Origin: Argyresthia goedartella
Lineage: Eukaryota > Arthropoda > Insecta > Lepidoptera > Argyresthiidae
Assembly (NCBI GenBank): GCA_949825045.1
Contig: OX463807.1
Location: forward strand, 41,312,749 to 41,376,748
Direction: 5' to 3'
DNA: 64,000 nt
The notes under the pieces were generated by a model. It saw nothing but the letters and a program-made list of their open reading frames with translations. It had not been told where the DNA came from and ran no database searches. A program made the position numbers and the translations under genes. Every line of letters starts with the position of its first letter. Within the stretch, counting starts at the first letter, position 1. Of the stretch, positions 1 through 9,849 are shown one piece after another.

Positions 1-164
1 ATTCTGATAAGTAGTTAAGATGTTCTGGTGGAACAAATTAACATTCATTCATTCATACTGGTCAAACACATAATCACATTACCCTTCTTTTGGCTTCGCT
101 GTATTCGGGTAAAAAATCAAACATAGCGTCATGGCTTTTCCCCTATGAAGTTGTAGAGGCCCAG

Positions 165-262
165 TTATTACAAACTATTCACTCCACACCATCCCTACCA
201 TTGTACGGGGGTACGAAATCCTTCGCGCGCGAGTTCGACTCGCACTTGACCAATGTTTTCAG
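165..262 (-). repeat. Fragment of dispersed GTGCGAGTC/GGTTCCGTACC repeat
   Basis: Read on the minus strand, this contains the CAAGTGCGAGTCGAACTCGC core, then a degraded GGTTCCGTACC block and the CAATGG..GGTGTGGAGTGAATAG segment. The same segments occur at 24905-25010 and, on the minus strand, at 47025-47100. Only the first ~100 bp is recognisable here. It is non-coding. I infer the lepidopteran association from memory of similar repeats. Confidence 0.6.
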
Positions 263-294
263 TGTACGTACATACTTGTACGTACCCTGAAATG

Positions 295-388
295 GAGTAC
301 GTACATGTATGTACTGGATGTGTAATGGGGTACGTACATGTATGTACTGGGTGTGTAATGGGGTACCGGTAGGTACATGTATGAGTAC
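295..388. repeat. 33-bp tandem repeat, about 2.5 copies
   Basis: The unit GGTACGTACATGTATGTACTG followed by GRTGTGTAATGG occurs at 295-328 and 329-361 with one or two changes. A shortened third copy follows to about 388. Each unit carries the self-complementary core GTACATGTATGTAC. Confidence 0.7.
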
Positions 389-712
389 CTATATGTCGTA
401 TAAGTATGAGCACACATAAATCTGAGTGGGATTCTATAACACCCACGATTTTTACTAAACTACTACGATTTAAACGTACCCAAGTACCTATTTACGTATC
501 GTTAGAATCGAAGTTATCCCAAGTATTCCCAAGTGTCATAGGATGGTATAAATATGACGTCATCATAAGAACAGGTACAACAGATTCTGTATGCTATATT
601 GAGTGACAAAGAAAAGTATCTTCTAATCTTATCAAGTGGAGTAAGGTATCAAAATGAACGATATTGAAAGCTAATAATTAATTATAAAAAAGTACGCAAT
701 TTGTACCTAAAA

Positions 713-1274
713 TAAAAAAGTAGCCAAGTGCGAGTCAGACTCGACTCTGAAGGGTTCCGTTGTAGCAAGTACATACTTATGTGACTGGATGTTTTTGTTG
801 TAACTTTTTTTTTCATGGTGTTTGAATTTATGAATGACAAAGTTATATTTGCGGTTTTTGATAAATGTTAAATATCATAAAAACTGCTTATTTTATTTTG
901 TTCAAACTAATTTTCGTTGTAAGACACACAGCATATATTTTTTCTAGATTTTTCACTCTCTTCCTTTAAAAGTTAAAGGGGGGGAGGGGAAAATTTCTCC
1001 ACTTTGGAAGGGTCTGTCTCTTTAACGATTTACTTTGAGGAAAAATGGTTTCAGAAACTTCAACGTAATTTTTAAAGAAATATCTATAGAGACCCCACAC
1101 ATTATAGGTTTGATGAAAAAATAAATGTTTTCAGTTTCATTTATTTTAATTTTTAAATTTGTGTATAAACATCGTAAAGCGGTTCATAGAATACATCTAT
1201 ATACCAAGTTTCAACTGTGAAGTTCTAATAGTTTCTGCATACAGTTGCTGTGTTTCTCTACGGAACCCTAAAAA
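713..1274 (+). repeat. Dispersed repeat copy with both conserved ends
   Basis: It begins at AGCCAAGTGCGAGTCAGACTC with GGGTTCCGT a little downstream, and ends at ACGGAACCCTAAAAA near 1270. These are the same termini as the copy at 24900-25306, but the interior differs. It has no ORF of note. The A/T-rich sequence on either side (about 390-712 and 1275-1529) shows nothing recognisable. Confidence 0.5.
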
Positions 1275-1529
1275 GCGGTCACGTACACGGTACACGCATA
1301 TCATATAAACCGAGAGAATCAAACAAATCTTTCAATAAATGATACTCAACCTAGTAGTCATACAAATAAAGTCTAATCGAAATCATAGAAGAAATTGAAA
1401 AACTTGTTTCGGGGAATCCATTGGTTATGTTGTGTTGCCAACAGAACAAAAAATATGCACCTTTTTATGAATGCGATCTTTCCAACTAGAATGATTATGA
1501 AAATTATTCTAGTAGTATACGTCTAGCAA

Positions 1530-1625
1530 CGAGTTATGAGCGGTGGCCTTGAATGCGCAGTAGTCACTTTTCAATACCTGTACATATGGGCAGTTATTCC
1601 CGCCAACGTGGCCCAGCGCTCTTAA
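1530..1625 (+). repeat. Repeat that served as piggyBac target (left half)
   Basis: The sequence from GAGTTATGAGCGGTGGCC to CCCAGCGCTC-TTAA matches 29586-29687. The match resumes after the inserted element with TTAA-TTCGTGGCGCG at 3686-3700. It is therefore one repeat split by the piggyBac insertion at 1626-3685. Confidence 0.75.
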
Positions 1626-3685
1626 CCCGTATCATCCCAACCATAGTAAAATAAGTCCAATTTTTATGAAAATCGTATCGGAGCATGTTTATAGATGTAT
1701 AATGAGAACTACATACCAAAAAATTTTTAATCTCATTTAGATTTTTAGTTTTGTAACCGTTCCAATAATGGAACACTAGGATTAAACATACATGTAAGAT
1801 TCTGTCAGTGGCTATGGATTTCGTTGGGAAATAAAACGATTGTATTCACTTTTTATTTATTGTAAGAAGTTTTAAATCTTATAATTATTACTTAAAAATA
1901 CAATTGCGTGTGTTATTGAGCATGAAAAATGATAGAACATTTGCTATGTAAGGCAACATTACATTTGATACACTTCATGGTTGTGGTTTTGTGGCATAAA
2001 CCACATCGAGTTTATTTATTTTGTTTGTCCTCTGCTTGTTTTATTAATTTTTTGCGGATATTTGAGAGGTGCTTTCTCAGTTTGGTTAGCTCGTATAGTC
2101 CCTGTTCCATCGTGACCGATTTTTTGTAACTCCTCAAGCAGCGGTAAGGATGTAAAAAAAATATCGAAATAAAAACTGTAGCTACCTTGTGGCCGCTTTG
2201 ATATTAGATCCAGAACAACTGAGGCACCAACAACTAACTCAGGATGGGTATTTCCGGTACTAGCTCCCTGATACAGCTCACCATAAATCAAATATCCATG
2301 TCGCGTACAAATAGACCAATTTTTATATCCAATTCTGATTGGCTTTCCATGGATATGCTGCTTAGTACTATGTTTCCCAAAATATGGAATCATAGATTCG
2401 TCAATGCTCAAATTTCTATCTCCAGGGTAATACTTTACCCATCGTGCATTGAGCAGATTCCATAGAGGACGCACTTTAGCAAACTTATCATTAGGACCAA
2501 GATTATTATTGTCGGCAACATGGAAATAACGCAGCAAATCTTCAAATTGATTTCTTGACATAATAGCTACCACTGTTGGAAAACTGCAGTCAACTCTTTG
2601 TTCCCAATACATTCTGTATCTCGATACACTGTTATATCCCGACAATAAGAGAATGGCTATAAAGTGTTTCATATCCGTTGTAGTAACACGGAATGCATGT
2701 TTACCCTTCTGAATCACATTTTTTTCAGTTTCTGAGCGCAGTAATTCGAACACGTCTTCATAAAAAAATAGTTCAAAAACCTGAACAGTTTTTTCCAAAT
2801 TTTCCGGGTTTTCCAGGAAATCTCGTTCACAGTATTCTTTCTCAGCCTTTTCTGGAATATCTACAAACCACCACTTTCTTTTAACTTCAACACGTTTTCT
2901 TTTTGGCGGTGGCGGTGTTGCCGTCGACGAGGATATGGGCTGTGAAGGCTACGTCACTGACGATGTGGAAGTGTTGGTTCAACTTCTTGTTCATCTCCAA
3001 CGACCTCATGCACTATCCTAGATTCAGCTCGAGACGATCTAGTGACTCGGAGTTCAGCTTCTGATAGTAACTGATGTCTAGACAAATTATTTATACTTGC
3101 AAACTCTTCGTCACCGCTATCTTCGTCGCTATTTTGCCAATTTTCAGGAGGTGTGATGAAAATATCAGCCGCAAACAAGCCGTCATCTTCTTCCAAGTGA
3201 GAGATTATCTGATACACATTCAATCTGCAATAAAATAATATTATAATTACGAGGCAATACAGATAAAATAAAGTTCCTAATGTATAAAAATTACATGTGC
3301 TTATGTTCCTACTGCTCAAATAATGGAACGGTACATAAAACTTACAGCTACCCTCAAATTTGCCTTTTTATTTCTAAATACGTATGACGACATGATAGAA
3401 AAATACTTTAACATGTTTATAAACCCTAAATAGTCAGTAGTATAATGTAAACATCATGATTACTTACATTTTCCTGTTCGCCATATTTTTCACTCAAAAC
3501 TTACAAACACAATTATGTTTTCTAGATCAACAAAACCACGCGATGTGAAATGACATGTGTTCATCTGACAGCTAGAAATGTCAGTAATACCAACATAAAA
3601 ACTTTACTTTAAAGACGCGTTCAAAAATTCGAGTAAAAAATAAAAAAATTACCGTTTTAAAAATGGAACACTAGGATGATATGGG
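1626..3685 (-). mobile_element. piggyBac-like element, copy A (2060 bp, internally deleted)
   Basis: It is flanked by TTAA at 1622-1625 and 3686-3689, the TTAA duplication typical of piggyBac. The termini are CCCGTATCATCC on the left and, in inverse complement, CCCATATCATCC on the right, so a 12-bp terminal inverted repeat with one mismatch. It encodes a piggyBac-type transposase on the minus strand that lacks its C-terminal catalytic part, so it should be non-autonomous. An unoccupied relative of the target is at 29586-29720. A second copy in opposite orientation lies at 49241-53673. Confidence 0.92.
1913..3483 (-). pseudogene. piggyBac transposase remnant (copy A)
   Basis: A predicted 17-bp first exon (3467-3483, MANRK..) ends at a GTAAGT donor. 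A 242-bp intron ends in TTGCAG before exon 2 at 3224. Exon 2 encodes an acidic N-terminal region (LNVYQIISHLEEDD..) that stops near 2954. The conserved DDE_Tnp_1_7-type domain continues in another frame to 2016, with LSIDESMIPYFGKH and YFDIFFTS carrying the first two catalytic aspartates. The segment with the third aspartate is absent. After a stop, a Cys-rich ribbon (RCGLCHK..KCIKCN..LH) can still be read at about 1913-2014. A frameshift near 2954 and a TAG just after it also break the gene. Normal family length is roughly 550-650 residues. Confidence 0.88.
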
Positions 3686-3689
3686 TTAA

Positions 3690-4207
3690 TTCGTGGCGCG
3701 AAGTATACCTACGACTAACTGAATCATCCTAATCCAATAGAAAATCCAACAGCCACTAAAACAATTTTTCGACCGCTAAAATGAAAGTTTAACCACCATA
3801 TCTAGTGGAAAATCCACTGAGTTGGCAACACTTGCACCCTGACTGATTGGAGTGTGTTACCGACAAACAATCCTTTGAAGTACCGCCGCCACGGAGGGTA
3901 AAAGCGCACACATCAAACTTGTTTCACTTTGAAATTATCATATATTGAAAATTACTAAGATAGGTTACCTACCTAGTACTATACCATATAACATGTTTCA
4001 TCACAATTCTCGTGAATTATTGTAAGCAGGTTCAATAATTAAATAGATTTTTTTTCGATTCAGTTTTTGGAATTTTTCAAAATGGATGAGATATGACGGG
4101 TTGAAACTTCTAAATAAACCGCTACAGACCAAGTTGGATTTGTGGAGATTGTAAAAACGACAAAGGCTATTGAATTTTAGTGAAATAAAAATAGGTTGTA
4201 TTTCAGA
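3690..4207. other. No gene seen
   Basis: Up to about 3725 this is the right half of the repeat that hosts the piggyBac element. The rest is AT-rich with short broken frames and no motif I recognise. Confidence 0.4.
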
Positions 4208-4302
4208 TAGCAAAATGTAGTCTACAAAGTTACTGGTGCGGCTTCTTTCATACTCCATGTACGTAACCAGGTGCATTCATAAATTTGTTTGTGGTATTCA
4301 AA
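4208..4302 (+). repeat. Internal fragment of the dispersed repeat family
   Basis: GTCTACAAAGTTACTGGTGCGG, then CTCCATGTACGTAACCAGG and GTGCATTCATAA, follow the same order as 25015-25080 and the inverse complement of 46935-47010. Neither terminus of the repeat is present here. Confidence 0.6.
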
Positions 4303-4555
4303 GAAAATGCAGTCAGAATATTTATATTTATAGTAATTTCAGTTGTTCATCCTATAAACTTCAAGGGGTCGGGGGTGTGAGGCGGTGGAAAATAAACAGA
4401 ACACAATTTGCTACAAACAAACAGTGGTGCCCTCTACCAAAAAGTTTTGTGTGTATTTTTAATATCTTGTGGCCCTTGCCAATACGCATCTTTTGACACC
4501 TCAAACATTCACGTAGCCCTAAAACTCACAACACCAAGGCAAATTCGCACTCTCA

Positions 4556-4710
4556 GCGAAAAGTTTTTCTTATGATATGTGTAGATAAAGTAGAGTATGT
4601 AACTGTACATAACTAGGCATTAAAACACTCGTATGATGTTGTAATTTATACCCACACTCAAATTTTGATGCCCGTCATTATGTATCAGGCCTATAAACTA
4701 TTGTAACTTA
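4556..4710 (+). repeat. Dispersed repeat pair partner of 49080-49232
   Basis: CTTATGATATGTGTAGATAA..GTATGTAACTGTACATAA..CATTATGTATCAG is shared with 49085-49205 at moderate identity and in the same orientation. It is non-coding and of unknown class. The stretch 4711-5130 shows no gene. Confidence 0.55.
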
Positions 4711-5139
4711 ATTTAAATTTATACATAGGTATAACTTAAGAGTACCTACATAAGCGAAAGAGACTAGTCACCACGACACAGGAAATCCTAGCGTAGGATT
4801 CCATAAAAATAAAAGTTATCAACTCATTTCACTTGTGAAACGTTTTGACAGTGCAAGCGACCGGCGACCGGGAGCCGGACAATTGTTTCATAGGTATTGA
4901 ACTTTGTTACAATACAATAAGGTGCAACATCGCAGGCCATTTTTGTATGGCATTTATGGAGGGTTTATTATTATTTACTATACTCTTATAAAGCTGGATA
5001 AAAAGAGAAAGGCATTGAACCACATTCTAATTACATAATTATTTGACCTCTATACTAATAAAAATTAACGATGAAACTAAAAACTATGATATTAGGCGCA
5101 TTTACCCTATGAGTAAATAAACGAGTAAGCATCCGGCCG

Positions 5140-5230
5140 CCCTCAGAATGGATCGGCGACCGACGCGACGTCGAATGGGCCGCCGCCACCTAGCGCGGCG
5201 ACCGATCCGGTCGCCGATACGTTCTGAGGG
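5140..5230. other. GC-rich 91-bp hairpin
   Basis: The 22-nt arms at 5140-5161 and 5209-5230 are inverted complements with two mismatches (CCCTCAGAA..ATCGGCGACC). The GC-rich loop contains further CGGCGACC repeats. It stands out sharply from the AT-rich surroundings. It could be a foldback element or a transposon end. Confidence 0.6.
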
Positions 5231-5639
5231 GGCCACGTTGACTGTTTACACAATGAGTTGGCTTGCGAACGGATGCGGTGGAACTGATCGTGTAAATCCC
5301 CTTTCTATGCACATTTTTTGGGACTGGCATTCAGAAAAAAAAAATCTGAATCTTTAAGTAATTACTGTGTTTTTACACTTATTAATAATTGAATAGAATT
5401 GCTTGAATTTGAAAAAATAGCAATCGTACTGTATTCGCAATAAAAGACAGTTCGTGTGAAATAATCGTGTTGTGATTGGTATTGTTTTTCAAAAGCGATT
5501 TATTTTAAGATTACACGATTTAGAAGTATGGCTCATCATGACGTATCTGTTTGAAAGACAACTATCCGTTAAATAATTTGAATAAACTAAATTAAACAGT
5601 TTAGTTTATCGAACCTAGAATGGAAGAACCACAAAGACA

Positions 5640-6080
5640 GTAGATAGGCGAAGACGTTCATCACAAGGAAAGATCCAAATAATGTTATTATTTACTTTAT
5701 CTTAGTAGTGATAACTGAGTAACTCTAGTAGGTGCGGTCACAGTAAACTAAATAGACACTTATCATTGTTAAAGCTTGAACCAAATCCTTCATGTGCTTC
5801 AAATCCTTATTGTGGGTTGGAGGAAACTAGTCAGCACTTTTGGGAAGAATGCGTCATGTATTCAAACAAACGATGGCGAACACTAGGGATGGATAATATT
5901 AAGGAAGAAGTCCTTGCAAACCTCAAACTTAGCGACATACTAGAATTCGTTAAAAGAACAAGGAGGAACCAGCAGTATCAAGAATTGGGTGAAATAATCA
6001 CAATGGAGGACCGAGGACCCGCCTCTCTGCAGCGGGCACCCCACTTCATCTTCTATCTTCTATCTAAGTCCTGACTGACT
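5640..6080 (+). pseudogene. C-terminal scrap of a non-LTR retrotransposon polyprotein
   Basis: The frame at 5766-6000 reads NPSCASNPYCGLEETSQHF..C..RWRTLG, then LKLSDILEFVKRT. This spacing of Cys, His and Cys followed by a short helix resembles the tail after the RNase H domain in R1/I-like non-LTR elements. No RT or RNase H core precedes it, so it looks like a 5'-truncated insertion. The clade is an inference. Confidence 0.5.
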
Positions 6081-6229
6081 GACTCAATGAATGACCGATA
6101 TATAAACGCACAGTATGGACTTAACAAAACTACTTGACCTGCATGCATGCATAGCGTCACGCCTTTTTCCCATTCGGCGTGGCAGAGGCACAATTTTGGC
6201 CACTTTGAGCCAGTTATACAATACTCCAT

Positions 6230-6452
6230 TTTGCGTTTGCATTTTGCATTAATGGTTTATTTATGGGGAACTGTATACGCTTTTATAATAAGTTACCAGA
6301 GGGAATGGATCAATTGCCCATTCATAGGTTTAAAACATTTATTAAGGCTAATCTCATAAAGAAAACCGATTACCCTATTAATGATTATGTTATAGACAAA
6401 ACTGCATGGCCTCAATGCTCCAAGCTCCATGATAGTGATAATGATAATTAAC
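6230..6452 (+). pseudogene. RT C-terminal remnant, J-like family
   Basis: The frame from about 6240 reads NCIRFYNKLPEGMDQLP, then FKTFIKANLIKK and YPINDYVIDKTAWPQ. This follows the C-terminus of the ORF2 proteins at 40440-40600 and 43380-43550 position by position. Only the last ~65 codons survive. A 16-bp perfect palindrome (GGCGTTAGCTAACGCC) lies just downstream at 6572-6587. Confidence 0.65.
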
Positions 6453-7094
6453 CTTACTTTTACAAATGCAATAATGTAATTTAACCTCTCAAAACCGAGG
6501 GTAGTTGGGATGGGTCGCTATTTTGAACCTTTTGCCGTGGTAATAAAATTTAAAAACTCTGACGGAAAAGTGGCGTTAGCTAACGCCGGTGATATTCAAG
6601 AGGTTAATAGTCTGGTAATATAATGAAGTGTACAAAAGTGCTATGTAGGGTAACTCATAACAATTTGTTAGTTTTAACGTAGAATACAAGTCTGTTACCA
6701 ATAAACCAGAGTTTATGGTCATGCTCACTAAAATGTCTTTTCTTGCGGCGGCTCTGTGTAGCGGGTTGCTCCCCTTCCTCAAATATGGCGAGGGGGTGAT
6801 GGCTGGTGCATAAGTCATACTCGTGAACGGGTGCTGCTTTTGGGGACTGGTCCAGTCTGGTTTCTCATAAGTTATGTTGATTACAGCTTGCCTTTGTTCT
6901 TATTTATTTTGTTAGATTGTTATTTTGAGACATCCCCGTAGAGTTTCTTGGTGCTATCTTCTCTCACGGGCGTATTTCCGAAGCACTGGTAGAGTTCATG
7001 GAGTTTCTTAGTAGGCCTTTGTGTATCAGGGCCATCTAAGAGCACATCAGGACCAACGTTCTTCTCACCCCAGTGCCGCAGAATCACTCCGAAT

Positions 7095-8113
7095 ATGGTA
7101 CAGGTCGGGTTTCCACGTAAGACAAAAACGGAGTTTACGAGTGGAGTGGTAAAGCAAATGGACACAAATAATGCGAAACAGACAAAATATACGCAGCAAG
7201 AGATTTCAGTGCCCAAAAGAATACAATCAGCGTTTAAAGCCAATGATATACTTGCATCAATACTTATTGACAGCAACGCAAATACGAACAGCCCCAATCA
7301 CAGCAAAAAATGTCAACGACAAACGCAAAAGAAGAAGAAGAAGAAGAAGGAATGTGCAGAATTCTACAGGAACTTTTGGGTAGAGAATTTATCGTAGAGT
7401 CGATAATAAAGTCCAACGCTACTCTGGATCAAGTTCTAGGCTCATGTCATTCGCTTTGCAAAAATTATGGCAGCAATGATGTCATTGTCGTAATAGGAGG
7501 CTCAAATGACAAGGATCCGCTCAGAATGAAGTCTCTTTTATACTATAATCTTAGCCTCCTCTTACAATGTAAGGTAATTCTATATAAATCCACAAAATGT
7601 AAGCACCTAAATGAAAAAATGGTCAACTCTAGTTTCAGGCATTTATGCTCTCGATTTTCTCAAACCACTTTCTTGGACATAAGCTATAATGATGAAACAT
7701 GTTATTTTGGGAAAGGTACACTCAACAAACAATACGCATGTAGACAGGTGTTAGGAGAAATTCTCAGAATTTTTAGAATTGATCACTGGCAGAACAATTT
7801 GTGTCTGACTCATACGGGATCGCAAATGGAGCGTCTTTGCTCGAGTACGACTCAGACTAGTTTCCCTACCGAATTGCCTACTTTGGTTAATGTAGAGACC
7901 CAGACGGACAATTTTGAAATTGATTATAATTGTACTACAGTTAATAAGATCAAATATATAAATAGCAATAATGTGACTGACAATGGTAGCAATTTAAAAA
8001 ATATTGATAATAATGCGATACACTGTGATATTAATGATAAAAATTTAAATAATAATGTAAATGAAAATGATGATAATGAGAGAAACAAAAACAACATTTT
8101 TTTTCGTAAATAA
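7095..8113 (+). pseudogene. ORF1 of element P, SGNH/esterase-like domain
   Basis: Two overlapping frames (7095-7397 and 7310-8113) appear to form one protein, split by a frameshift in the (GAA)n run at 7331-7350. The second frame carries NDVIVVIGGSND, which resembles block III (GxND) of SGNH hydrolases. Esterase-type ORF1 proteins are documented for CR1-like retrotransposons (Kapitonov and Jurka). The Asn/Asp-rich tail is low complexity and overlaps the start of ORF2 by about 50 bp. M1 has a related but more changed domain at 19700-20070. The predicted role is in the retrotransposon RNP, not host metabolism. Confidence 0.6.
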
Positions 8114-9190
8114 CTGTATAAATGTATCACACCAAAATATTGACGGCCTCATAAATAAATCGGACCTATTAACTGTACACTTAGAGGAGCAAATAACAAA
8201 TGGAGTATCAGTTGATATTATAGGAATTACAGAACACAATATGATTGACACCGATATCTACTCTTTGAATGTTGCAAATTACACACTGGCCACATATTCT
8301 GTCAGGAGCACACGAAGTGGCGGTGCTGCTATACTAGTAAAACATGAACTTAAATATAATGCAATAGATTGAGGTGACTGTAATATTCCTAATATAATAG
8401 AATGCTGTGGTATCACACTAACTGAGCACAATATAAATGTAATATGCGTATATAGAAAAGCGAAGTATGATACAAAGACTTATAACATCTTCTTTAACAA
8501 CATAGAGAAACTATTATCTAGACTTTGCCAAGGTAAGAGAAAAACTACTGTGTGTGGAGACTTTAATATAGATCAACTTAAACGTAATAGAGTCTCGATT
8601 TATTTTGAAGATATGTTACAGAACTACAATCTTAAGCTCACATTCAATAAGCCAACACGTGTAAGCAGTGGCACATGTTTGGACAACTTCATCCATAATA
8701 TCAAAGGCTGTAAGGGCGAGATAGTAGAGTTTGCGCTCTCATACCATACAGGACAGTTACTAAAATGTCCAGCAAAACATTTCAACGTCCTCCAGAGTTG
8801 GTCAGTTTATAGACAAGACTACAGTAAAGATTACCTAAAGAAGTTCAAAGAGCACCTTTCAAGTCTCAGTTTCAGTGAGGTATTCAATAGCAACGATGCT
8901 AATGAGGCGTTTGCTGAGTTCCATAATAATTTTAAACTTTTGTATGATCTCTGTTTTCCTAAAATCAAGGTACGGATCTCAAGCAACAAACGACCACAAT
9001 GGGTATCGAAAGGTATCAAACAATGTACAAAAAGGAAGCGAGAGCTATTATGGAAATCTAGACTGCATCCAAACCAACAAAACAAACAAAGCTTTAAAAC
9101 CTATTCAATAAGACTCAAAAAAATAACAAAATTAACGCAAAAGTCAAATAAAAACATCAACTAATAAATCCAAAGCCACATGGAAAATAA
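8061..9190 (+). pseudogene. Endonuclease and linker of element P ORF2
   Basis: The frame shows HQNIDGLINK (N-terminal Asn motif of the APE-type endonuclease), DIIGITEHNM (Glu motif) and VCGDFNID (GDFN motif). Then comes the expected SYHTGQ, where the canonical SDH-like histidine is altered. One in-frame TGA at 8370 separates two segments that are otherwise in the same frame. The linker ends near 9164 and a frameshift leads into the RT frame. It is an inactive relic. Confidence 0.8.
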
Positions 9191-9849
9191 TAAATAATTA
9201 TCACAACAATAAAACTAAACCAAAAAACTACATAAAACAAATAAAAATGGAAGATCATCTTATCACTGATCCACATGAAATTGCACAGTCATTTAATAAC
9301 TTTTACATCGATCAGACATCACAACAACGTTAAGCAAATGCCAAAAATAACCATATAAAGATGTCTTTCAACCCCAACCCATTATTCCTAAATCCGACTA
9401 CTCCATACGAGGTATATCAAATAATAAAAAATCTAAAAGACACAAACAGTACTGGATATGACAATCTATGCACAAAAGTTATTAAATACGTATCGGATTT
9501 AATAGCACCGGTTTTGAGCAGTATAATTAACCTATCGATACAACAGGGTGTATTTCCAGAGAAGTTGAAAGCTTCGATTATTAGACCGCTCTTCAAGAAA
9601 AAAGACCGTGAAGACATGAGTTTCTATAGACCAGTTGCGCTCATCCCCATAATATCAAAGATCTTCGAAAGAGTAATTTATAATAGTCTCTACCAATGTC
9701 TATTCGCAAAGGAACAGAAGGGTTTTAGAAAGGGTAAGACGATTGACATGGTCATTTATGATTTCTTAATGCAGGTAGTGACGTGTTTAGATAAAAAAAT
9801 ACCTATTTCAGCGTTGTACATGGACATGACGAAAGCATTCGACTTCGTC
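9190..9849 (+). pseudogene. N-terminal half of reverse transcriptase, element P
   Basis: The frame contains TGYDNLCTKVIKY, KASIIRPLFKK, YRPVALIPIISKIFER and GFRKGKT, and ends in YMDMTKAFDFV, the RT block that holds the first catalytic aspartate. After 9849 the frame runs into the 3' tail of M1. The YADD-equivalent half is at 21166-22240. Confidence 0.88.

Larger units (their letters stand above)
7095..9849 (+). mobile_element. CR1-like non-LTR element P, 5' portion
   Basis: This holds ORF1 and the endonuclease and N-terminal RT parts of ORF2. RT breaks off at MTKAFDFV at 9849 and the next residues (VDHETLINKL) appear at 21170 on the same strand. The 11.3 kb between is a later insertion. The 5' boundary is uncertain. 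The stretch 6453-7094 may contain its 5' UTR but shows no recognisable signal. Confidence 0.8.

Noticed and set aside
6920..7297. 125-codon minus-strand frame opposite the start of element P
   Set aside because: Its N-terminal part is simply antisense to P's ORF1, and no family is recognised in the rest.
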